A DNA stretch of 64,000 bases, from contig NZ_JAFKLZ010000002.1 of assembly GCF_017304615.1 (NCBI RefSeq), positions 620,001-684,000 on the forward strand. The letters run 5' to 3'. This document shows positions 36,694-44,459 of this stretch, piece after piece. The notes below the pieces were generated by a model. It saw only the letters and a program-made list of their open reading frames with translations. It had not been told where the DNA came from and ran no database searches. A program made the position numbers and the translations under genes. The number at the start of each line of letters is the position of its first letter. Position 1 is the stretch's first letter. This DNA comes from Sphingomonas sp. (GTDB lineage: Bacteria > Pseudomonadota > Alphaproteobacteria > Sphingomonadales > Sphingomonadaceae).

Positions 36694-39600
36694 TCATTCG
36701 GCCGCCTGGAGTTCCTCGATCGGTACGAGGAACGCGGCGAGCCGGCTGTCGCGCTCGGCGAGGGCGCCGGGCACCGACCGGTCCTTGATATGGCCATAGC
36801 CGCGGATCTTGTCCGGATAACGGGCCAGCGCCACCGCCGCGTCGTACTTCACGGGGTCGAGATGGGTCGCGATGCTGTCGAGCACCGCCTCATAATCGCG
36901 AACCAACTGGCGTTCCATCCGCCGTTCGGCGGTACGGCCGAACGGGTCGAACGCGGTTCCACGCAGCCGCTTCGCCCGCGCCAGCAGGCCGAAGGCGGCC
37001 AGCATCCACGGCCCGAACTCTCGCTTTCGCGGCAACCCCGTCAACGGATCCTTGCGCGCGAACAATGGCGGCGCGAGATGGACGGACACGCGGTAATCGC
37101 CGGTGAACTGCTCGCCCAGCTTCGCGCGGAATTCACCGGACGTATAGAGCCGGGCGACCTCATATTCGTCCTTGTATGCCATCAGCTTGAACAGGTTTCG
37201 CGCCACCGCGTCGCTGAGCTCGGTGCGGCCTGGCGCCACCCTGGCCTCTGCCGCGGCGATCGCCGCGATCTTCCGACCAAAACGCGCGGCATAGGCCGCA
37301 TTCTGATAGTCGGCGAGAAGAGCAGCTCGCCGCTCGATCGCGTCGCCGGTATCCGTCGACAGCCGGAGCGATCCCTCTGCAACCGCGGCAACTTGGTCAC
37401 CGAGCTGCGCCTCGATGGCGCCGGGCTCGACCACGGCCAGCCGGCCCAGCGCGAAGGCGCGCAGGTTGAAGTCGACCGCGACGCCGTTTAGCGTGATCGC
37501 GCGTTCCACCGCCGCCAGCGATACCGGCAGCAGGCCACGCTGCAGCGCGACCCCGACGACGAACATGTTCGCGCCGATGGCGTCTCCCATCAGGCGGGCC
37601 GCGACCCGCGTGGCGTCGACGAACGCGGAATCCGCGGCCAGCACTTCGCGCAACCGTCGCAGCGTCTGCGCGCCGGCAAAGTCTATGCCGGTGTCGATCG
37701 TGAAGGCCGCCGTGGGAGTAAGATTTTCGTTAATGACGCCGCGCGTGTGCCCAGGCTGAACCAGCGCCATCGCCTCGGCCCCGCCCGCGGTGATCATGTC
37801 GCAACCGAGCAGCAACTCCGCGCCGGCGATCGGAATGCGCGCCGCCGCGATGGCGTCATCGCTCGGCGCGATCCGCAGATGGCTGAACACCGCCCCGTTC
37901 TTCTGCGACAAGCCGGTCACGTCGATGATGCTTGCGGACTTGCCGTCGAGATGCGCCGCCATCCCCAGCACGGCGCCGATGGTGACGACGCCGGTGCCGC
38001 CGATCCCCGCGATCAGAATCGCGAGCGCGCCTTCGACGGGCGGCGGCGGGGCGGGCAGCGGCGGAATCGCAGCCGCCGGGGCGGCGGCTGCACGCCCCTT
38101 CAGGTTGCCGCCGCTGACCGTCACGAAGGACGGGCAGAACCCGTTGATGCAGCTGAAATCCTTGTTGCAGTTCGACTGGTCGATCTGACGCTTGCGGCCG
38201 AATTCGGTTTCGAGGGGCTGTACGCTGACACAGTTCGACTTGACCGAACAGTCGCCGCATCCCTCGCACACCAGGTCGTTGACGAAGATCCGCTTTGCCG
38301 GGTCGGGGAAGGTCCCCTTCTTTCTGCGACGGCGCTTCTCCGCCGCGCACACCTGATCATAGATCAGCACGGTCACGCCGTCGATCGTGGCGAGGTCGCG
38401 CTGCACGGCGTCCAGCTCCTCGCGCGGGCGGATCGCGACGCCGTCCGGGAAACGCACTGTGGAGGGATATTTGTCGGGATCGTCGGCGACGACCACGACC
38501 TTGCGCACCCCCTCCTGCAACAGCTCGGACGCGATCTGCCACGGCGTCATTTGCCCCTCGACGGGCTGGCCGCCCGTCATCGCCACCGCATCGTTGAACA
38601 ACAGCTTGTAGGTGATGCCGATACCCGCCGACACCGCGGCCCGGACAGCCAGCGAACCGGAGTGATGGTAGGTCCCGTCGCCCAGATTCTGGAAAATATG
38701 CCGGGTGTCCGTGAACGGGGCGACGCCGATCCAATTGGCCCCCTCGCCCCCCATCTGCACCGGCCAGACGTGCTTGCGATGCGGCATCATCGCCGCCATC
38801 ACGTGGCAGCCGATCCCGGACAGCGCGACCGATCCGTCGGGCACGACGGTCGACGTGTTGTGCGGACACCCGGAACAGAAGAACGGCATGCGGTTGAACG
38901 GCGTCAACGCCGCGCTTCCCGCCGCGAGCCTAGCCTCAATCTCCGCGCGGCGCGCCCGCAGCGGCTCGTCGACAAGGCCGAGCGCCTCGAGCTGGCCGAA
39001 CAGGACCGCGCCGATCTCGGTGGGGCCGAGTTCCCCGTTCTGAGGAAGCAACGGGCGGCCGGTCGCGTCGGCCTTTCCGGTCAGCACCGGGCGCTCGCCG
39101 GCATCGAGGTGATACAGCAGCGAGGCGACTTGCGGTTCGATGAACGCGCGCTTCTCCTCCACCACCAGCACTTGGCGATGCCCGCGCGCGAAGGCCCTGG
39201 TCACGTCCGGCTCGACGGGCCAGGTCATCGCCAGCTTCAGCACGCGGATGCCGAGCGCGCGGCAGCGCGCGTCGTTCAGGCCGAGCTGATTCAGCGCCTC
39301 GATCACATCGAGCGCGGCCTTCCCGGCGGTGACAATGGCGAGCGTCCGGCGATCACCGTCCCGCAGCAGCCGGTCGAGCCGGTTCGCGCGAATGAACGCC
39401 TGTGCCGCCGGCAGTCGGAAATCGGTCGTCCGGCGTTCCATCGACAATTGCGATTCGCCCTGGAAGATGTTGAGGCCCTCGGCGGGCATCTCCACTTCGG
39501 GGCAGAGCCAGCGGCGCAGCGGATCGCCCAGCGACGCGGTCGCGGTCGCGTCGGCGGTGTCGTTGATGCACTTGAAGCCGGCCCACAGCCCCGAAAATCG

Positions 39601-40167
39601 CGACAGCGCGATCCCGAACGCCCCAAATTCCAGGAATTCGGCAACCGATGCGGGATAAAGCACCGGGATCAGCGAGGCGACGAGCGCCTGTTCGGACTGG
39701 TGCGCGGTCGTCGACGACTTGGCCGAATGGTCGTCCCCGGCCAGGACCAGCACCCCGCCAAGCGCGGCAGTCCCCGCGAGATTGCCGTGCTTGAGCGCAT
39801 CGCCGGCCCGGTCGACCCCGGGCCCCTTGCCGTACCAGGCGGCGAACACGCCGTCATGGCGCGCGCCGGGAAAGAAGCCGAGTTGCTGGGAACCATAGAC
39901 GGCGGTCGCGGCCAGTTCCTCGTTTACGCCCGGCTGGAAGACGATCCCCCCGTCCTTCAGCGCGCCCCGCGCCGCCCAGAGGGCAGTGTCGAGCGAGCCC
40001 AGCGGCGAGCCGCGATAGCCCGAGACAAAGCCGCCGGTGTTGAGTCCCTGAGCCGCATCCGATCGCCGCTGGGACAGGAGTACGCGGGTCAGCGCCTGCG
40101 TGCCGGACAGGAACACGCGCCCCTGATCCAGCATGTATTTGTCGCTCAGCGCCACTTCGTATGACAT
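36694..40167 (-). CDS. Indolepyruvate:ferredoxin oxidoreductase, fused alpha/beta/gamma type
   Basis: 1157 aa from ATG 40167 (MSYEVALSDKYML); the upstream extension to 40335 has no family similarity. The fused enzyme oxidatively decarboxylates arylpyruvates or other 2-oxo acids to acyl-CoA with ferredoxin as acceptor. N-terminal domain starts with GFVSGYRGSPLGSLD; the TPP-binding region has CSGCPHNTS and MGGEGANWIG. A ferredoxin-like cluster follows (CEGCGDCSVKSNC, then CNKDFSCINGFCPS), then the gamma-type domain with GIGGTGVVTIG. It may feed phenyl- or indole-acetyl-CoA into the cluster. No coupled gene adjoins it. Confidence 0.88.
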   Translation of the reverse strand: MSYEVALSDKYMLDQGRVFLSGTQALTRVLLSQRRSDAAQGLNTGGFVSGYRGSPLGSLDTALWAARGALKDGGIVFQPGVNEELAATAVYGSQQLGFFPGARHDGVFAAWYGKGPGVDRAGDALKHGNLAGTAALGGVLVLAGDDHSAKSSTTAHQSEQALVASLIPVLYPASVAEFLEFGAFGIALSRFSGLWAGFKCINDTADATATASLGDPLRRWLCPEVEMPAEGLNIFQGESQLSMERRTTDFRLPAAQAFIRANRLDRLLRDGDRRTLAIVTAGKAALDVIEALNQLGLNDARCRALGIRVLKLAMTWPVEPDVTRAFARGHRQVLVVEEKRAFIEPQVASLLYHLDAGERPVLTGKADATGRPLLPQNGELGPTEIGAVLFGQLEALGLVDEPLRARRAEIEARLAAGSAALTPFNRMPFFCSGCPHNTSTVVPDGSVALSGIGCHVMAAMMPHRKHVWPVQMGGEGANWIGVAPFTDTRHIFQNLGDGTYHHSGSLAVRAAVSAGIGITYKLLFNDAVAMTGGQPVEGQMTPWQIASELLQEGVRKVVVVADDPDKYPSTVRFPDGVAIRPREELDAVQRDLATIDGVTVLIYDQVCAAEKRRRRKKGTFPDPAKRIFVNDLVCEGCGDCSVKSNCVSVQPLETEFGRKRQIDQSNCNKDFSCINGFCPSFVTVSGGNLKGRAAAAPAAAIPPLPAPPPPVEGALAILIAGIGGTGVVTIGAVLGMAAHLDGKSASIIDVTGLSQKNGAVFSHLRIAPSDDAIAAARIPIAGAELLLGCDMITAGGAEAMALVQPGHTRGVINENLTPTAAFTIDTGIDFAGAQTLRRLREVLAADSAFVDATRVAARLMGDAIGANMFVVGVALQRGLLPVSLAAVERAITLNGVAVDFNLRAFALGRLAVVEPGAIEAQLGDQVAAVAEGSLRLSTDTGDAIERRAALLADYQNAAYAARFGRKIAAIAAAEARVAPGRTELSDAVARNLFKLMAYKDEYEVARLYTSGEFRAKLGEQFTGDYRVSVHLAPPLFARKDPLTGLPRKREFGPWMLAAFGLLARAKRLRGTAFDPFGRTAERRMERQLVRDYEAVLDSIATHLDPVKYDAAVALARYPDKIRGYGHIKDRSVPGALAERDSRLAAFLVPIEELQAAE

Positions 40168-40793
40168 GCTATCCCTCTCATACCGGATTCCCGCGTACCA
40201 TGCGGTCAAGTATGGAGCAAGGGCTCGCCGGCTGTCGATGCTGCACGGCGGGAATTGTCGCCCTCCCACGAAAACCGAATGCAAGACTCCACCGAGCCGC
40301 TTGATCAGGGCATCGGTGGCGGTGGCCTGCGCCATTCAGCGCGCCCCGTCCGCAGGAGCCAGGGCGGAGCGGCTGCGGATGGACAGACTGCGGAACTTGG
40401 TCGACCTGCGGGGACGATCCATCGGCGATACTGTGTCCTTCCCATGACGGACCTCGCCGCTGAGGGGATACCGAGCGTGGCGCCAGGTCGGGCGCTCGCG
40501 CGGTCGAAGCCGTCCATGCGGCGCCGTCTGAAGCGCATCCGCTTTCCGGTCCATTGATGGAACTGGAAGGCGCGAGGTCGCATGCGTCGATCCGCCCGAT
40601 GAGTGCGGCCTCGTCCGCCTCCCGCACCAGGCCGGTTGCGCTCGACAGTCCCGGGACCGCCGAGACGCCGAACAGATCGCCGAGCGCGCTCCTCTCGACT
40701 CACCATGGAAGGTCGTTGAGGAAATCGGCGAGTTCCGTAACTTCAGGACCCTCCATCGAGCGAGCGCGATCGGGTACCCGGCTGCTCGCCCTT
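40168..40793. other. Gene-free stretch
   Basis: Several overlapping open frames exist on both strands, as expected at this GC content, but none shows a recognisable family or a credible ribosome-binding site. It is probably degraded sequence between the oxidoreductase gene and the IS remnants. Confidence 0.5.
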
Positions 40794-40907
40794 CACGATG
40801 CCCGCCAGCTCGGCTTCTTCCGCAGCATGGCGCCTCTCGCCGAGCGCCGCGCGTTCCTCCACCACCTGTCGCCGGCCCGGAAGAAGCGCTGGGTGGTCTA
40901 CGCCAAG
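40794..40907 (+). pseudogene. IS91-family transposase fragment
   Basis: About 38 residues (HDARQLGFFRSMAPLAERRA, then FLHHLSPARKKRWVVYAK) match the region before the catalytic tyrosines of IS91-type rolling-circle transposases, where the pattern FF..LA.LA...F..HL.P.R...WVVYAK is characteristic. Similarity ends at 40907. Assignment is from remembered consensus. Confidence 0.5.
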
Positions 40908-40993
40908 ATGGTGTATCGCGGCGGCTGCATTTCGCCTCTTTGATGATGAGATTGCAGCCTCTTCACATACGATGTCTGGATCGGGGTCGCCCT

Positions 40994-41221
40994 GAGGGTG
41001 CGCACGAAGGCTTCTGCCATACCGTTTGACTGCGGAGAGCTGACCGGCGTTGTCCGCGGCACCAGGCCGATGGCGCGGGCGAAGCGGCGGGTATCACCAG
41101 CGACGTAGGGGCTGCCATTGTCGGTGAGCCATTCGATCGGCTCTGCTAGGCGGTTCACCGGGCCGAAGCGGTGTTCGACGGTGGCCACCATCAGATCACG
41201 GATGGTCGTATGCTCAGTCAT
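40994..41221 (-). pseudogene. IS3-family transposase fragment A
   Basis: Reads EPIEWLTDNGSPYVAGDTRR then GLVPRTTPVSSPQSNGMAEA and FVRTL, the second half of an OrfB catalytic domain (second D in LTDNGS, E in MAEAF). N-terminal catalytic D and C-terminus are missing. Beyond 40994 the reading is unrelated. Confidence 0.75.
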
Positions 41222-41280
41222 ATGCCTCACTCTTATCTAAGAGCGAGACCCTGTCAGGTCATTTTGGGGGCCAGCTCATC

Positions 41281-41412
41281 GACAAGGCTGACAGGCGAAC
41301 AGCTTGGGAGTTCCTCGAGCACCTGCTGAAAGCCGTACCCTACCGCATCCACACCATTCTGACGGACAATGGCATTCAGTTCGCCGAGCAGCCCCGTAAC
41401 CGAAACACCGCC
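41281..41412 (+). pseudogene. IS481-family transposase fragment
   Basis: The plus strand reads DKADRRTAWEFLEHLLKAVP followed by YRIHTILTDNGIQFAEQPRN, the central part of the DDE domain of IS481 transposases with the second aspartate. Only 44 residues remain. The N-terminal piece of a similar element is at 11776-12000. Confidence 0.7.
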
Positions 41413-41431
41413 TGTGACCTGCTCCCCGTTT

Positions 41432-41983
41432 TCAGGCCGCTGGTAAGTTAGCTTCGGTGTCCTCATGCCCATGGCGGGGGCGGTTGGTAAACTCGGCGGG
41501 TGCCATGCCGCCAAGGCTGCTGTGCGGACGCACGGTGTTGTAGTCCGTCCGCCATGCCTCGATGATCCGTCTCGCCGCAGCCAGCGAGGGGAACAGGTGC
41601 TCGTTCAGGCATTCGTCGCGCAAGCGACCATTGAACGATTCAACAAAGCCGTTCTGCTGCGGCTTGCCAGGAGCGATGTAATGCCACTCCACGCCGGTGT
41701 CCTGGCACCAGGCGAGGACAGCATGGCTGGTCAGCTCAGTGCCATTGTCGCTGACCACCATGCACGGCAGCCCGCGCCGCTCGGCAATGGCGGTCAGCTC
41801 GCGCACGACACGCCGGCCTGACAACGAGGTATCGACGATGCACGCCAGGCATTCCCGGCTGTAATCGTCGATGACGTTGAGCAAGCGGAACCGCCGGCCG
41901 CAGGCCAATGCATCCGACACGAAGTCGAGGCTCCAACGCTGGTTGGGTTCCTGCGGGATCGCCATCGGTGCCCGTGTGCCCAA
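41432..41983 (-). pseudogene. IS3-family transposase fragment B (catalytic core intact)
   Basis: 183 residues from [20 protein letters not shown] to the natural C-terminal region [12 protein letters not shown]. All three acids are present: [15 protein letters not shown] and NGFVESFNG. The N-terminal helix-turn-helix part of OrfB and all of OrfA are missing at the junction with the DUF499 remnant (about 41983). The ATG at 41981-41983 is fortuitous. Confidence 0.8.
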
Positions 41984-42558
41984 CGCTCGCTTACACCTAC
42001 CTGCCCCGGCTTAAGAACCAGGCTGTGCTGGTGAAGACAGTGCAGGCCGCCATTACGGGAATGCTGTCAGGGCCGTTTGGCTATGCGGAGCGGTGCGACG
42101 ACAAGACCGACACCTATCTGGGCCTGGCGATCGAGCGCGCCACCAACGCCGCCGTTGTGATCGACAGCGACAGTGTCATCATCAAACCTGACATCGCTGA
42201 AGCGCATCGTCCGGCGCCGGTGCAGCTCGGCCCGCCCCCCGTTGCAGGCGCTCCCGCCAGTCCAGACGGTGTGCCCCCGGCCGCTGGTCCTGCGGATGGA
42301 ACGCCGGATGCCCCGGCACCGGAGCGTAAGCCGACCCGGTTTTTCGGGACCGTCATGATCTCGGCCGAGCGACCGGCGCGCGAAATCCATCAGATCGTTG
42401 AAACGATCGTGGAGCAACTCACGACGATCCCGGGCAGCGAAGTGACGCTGAAGCTGGAGATTGATGCGGAGGTGCCGGGAGGCCTCGATAGGGCAAAAGT
42501 CCGCACACTGTTGGAGAATTGCACAACGCTCGGTTTTATTGACAAAATTGTTAGTTAG
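41983..42558 (+). pseudogene. C-terminal remnant of a DUF499-type ATPase
   Basis: About 191 residues: [20 protein letters not shown], then FGYAERCDDKTDTYLGLAI, an A/P-rich linker, RKPTRFFGTVMISAERPARE, and EVTLKLEIDAEVPGGLDRAK ending in a stop. This is the C-terminal end of DUF499 proteins, large P-loop ATPases often found beside DUF1156 methylases and helicases in suspected anti-phage modules. The ATPase part has been removed by IS3 fragment B. Nothing else of such a module remains here. Confidence 0.7.
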
Positions 42559-42618
42559 AGATGTTACACAAAGATGTAGTCAACTAGTCATTCTAATGAC
42601 TTTGCGGTTCGATTACAT

Positions 42619-43515
42619 CTACGCGTGTCTCGTTTGCCAATTTCGGGTTTCGACTACAGGGGCAATCAGGTGCGAAAGCTGCTGCAACCAGCATGCCTCA
42701 TTTGAAATGCGTTCCTCGTCGCCTTCGATCCACCAAGCGCGACGTTCGGGCGACCAGCGATAACCGGCGGCCTTGAGAGCATCCTTGCACTCGAACGGTG
42801 CACGGTTTGCATAGAGCCGCTCGCTCGGTCGACGCGCCGTCTCGACCATGTGAGCTGCGATCGCCCGGCCATCGGGCGCGGTGAATGCGAGCAGGCACGT
42901 CGTCGCCCAGACGTCGGCGGCAGCACGATGCGCGTCGGGGAGGAAGAATCCAGCGCCGGTAAGCAATGCGCCGATGCTTCGTCCGCCACTCCAGCCCAGT
43001 GACGACCAATCCACCTCGCTCATCGAGCAAATCCAGGGCAGGTCGGCGAGCGCCGGGAACCGCTTGGTCGTGAACGCCCGATCGAACCTGGCATTGTGGG
43101 CTACGGTGGCCGTGACGCCCGTCATCGCCTTCATGATTGCCGCATCCGGAAACCACTTGCCGATGAGCATGTCGGACGTGATGTGGGTCAGCCGTTCGAT
43201 CTCGATCGATAAATCCTCGGCCGGATCTTCAAGCCATGATTTTGGCGGCGTGACGTCGATTACGTCGCCATGATCCGCATCGATCGTTAACGTCCCCACC
43301 GCGAACTCGATCATCTTGTGTCGCTCGGAATCGAGTCCGGTCGTCTCGCAATCGACGATCGCGAGCTTGATGACGTTGTCTGACGACGGCATTGATCGGC
43401 ACCACATTTCGTCGGGGCGCGGCAGGCGGCGGAGCACACGATAGTCGTCAAGTTGTTCGATCCGGCGCGCCATGCGCTCGCCACGGCGGTTGGGATTGAG
43501 ATGATAGAAGGACAT
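42619..43515 (-). CDS. DEDDh-type 3'-5' exonuclease
   Basis: 298 aa from ATG 43515 (MSFYHLNPNRRGERMARR). The exonuclease domain, related to the DNA polymerase III epsilon chain, starts with LAIVDCETTGLDSERHKMIE (first D and E), continues with VAHNARFDRAF, and has HRAAADVWATTCLL, which holds the final histidine and aspartate. A C-terminal region (CKDALKAAGYRWSPERRAWW) resembles the short tail found after exonucleases on plasmids and integrative elements. Function in the host element is unknown, probably DNA processing during transfer. Confidence 0.82.
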   Translation of the reverse strand: MSFYHLNPNRRGERMARRIEQLDDYRVLRRLPRPDEMWCRSMPSSDNVIKLAIVDCETTGLDSERHKMIEFAVGTLTIDADHGDVIDVTPPKSWLEDPAEDLSIEIERLTHITSDMLIGKWFPDAAIMKAMTGVTATVAHNARFDRAFTTKRFPALADLPWICSMSEVDWSSLGWSGGRSIGALLTGAGFFLPDAHRAAADVWATTCLLAFTAPDGRAIAAHMVETARRPSERLYANRAPFECKDALKAAGYRWSPERRAWWIEGDEERISNEACWLQQLSHLIAPVVETRNWQTRHA

Positions 43516-43590
43516 GATGCTGTTCCCTGGATACGCGAACGCCCGCCGCTCCACGGAGCGACGGGCGTCAGATTGCGTTGAAGGTGGACG

Positions 43591-44253
43591 TCAGGCAGCG
43601 GTCGCGGATCGCAACCCGATCAGGCGGAGCCAGTCATCCTCGGCAGTACGGAGCTGATCGGCGTTGGCGAGCCACTGCCACTGGCGCGATCCGAACCGGC
43701 CGGTCGGGCGCCAGAACCTCGCCGTGGCCAACAGATGGATGTGGGGCGGAGCCGACGGCTTGTCGCCATTGCCCTTGGGCGCGTGGATAGCCCAATCTAC
43801 CACCATCCCTTTATCGACGAGATGATCGAACGCATATTTCTCGACGAGCCACGACCAGCGCGCCGGGTCGGCATCGGGCGGCAGATCCGCGACGATGTGC
43901 GTCGCTGAAATGGCACGCGGTCCCTCGAGGGCCGCCGCGTCGTCGGCCTCGCGCCACAGCGTATCGCCCGAGCGCAGTCGCGGCGGCAGCTTCTGCGGAT
44001 GGCAACGTCCGCTGGCGACCAGATCGCCCCGCGCGACATAACCGTCGGGCACCGGTCCGAACCGGTCGCTGCCGCTGAGCCGGTTGATGTAGAAGTAGCT
44101 GGCGGTGGCGGTGTAATGGGTCGAGTACGGCCCCTCGGTGGACCGGCTCTCGCGTCCTGCGGCGCAGACGGGCCGCGCGTTGAACGGCGGACGCGGGCGC
44201 AGGATGCTGCGCCCTGCCTCGCGGGTGCGAGGCATGGTGATGATGTCGGACAT
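43591..44253 (-). CDS. MobA/MobL-like protein, short
   Basis: 220 aa. YFYINRLSGSDRFGP and HIVADLPPDADPARWSWLVE, followed by VDWAIHAPKGNGD and PPHIHLLATAR, resemble the MobA/MobL relaxase core, in which the HxH pair binds metal near the nicking site. It lacks a long helicase or C-terminal extension, so it may be an accessory or degenerate relaxase. It follows the larger MobA-like gene by 206 bp on the same strand. Confidence 0.55.
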   Translation of the reverse strand: MSDIITMPRTREAGRSILRPRPPFNARPVCAAGRESRSTEGPYSTHYTATASYFYINRLSGSDRFGPVPDGYVARGDLVASGRCHPQKLPPRLRSGDTLWREADDAAALEGPRAISATHIVADLPPDADPARWSWLVEKYAFDHLVDKGMVVDWAIHAPKGNGDKPSAPPHIHLLATARFWRPTGRFGSRQWQWLANADQLRTAEDDWLRLIGLRSATAA

Positions 44254-44459
44254 TCTACGTATTCCTTTTCAGGCTGAGATCGCGCGTCGCCGTTGCGACG
44301 CGCGGAGCCGTCAGGGACGGATCAATGCTATCTGCATTTTTCCTATCACCTTCCGGCTCACTTCAGACTTTTCTGCCCTGCTATCCTTTGCTGGCGCGAT
44401 GCCTGGCGTAGGGGCGCGCTTTTCCATCGATCGATCAAAATAAAGGGTGCCCCAGGTAA

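Noticed and set aside
37747-40164. 805-codon open frame on the plus strand opposite the oxidoreductase gene
   Set aside because: It is the complement of a well-supported 1157-aa gene and its translation is rich in R, H, G and Q with no family features, typical of antisense frames in GC-rich DNA.
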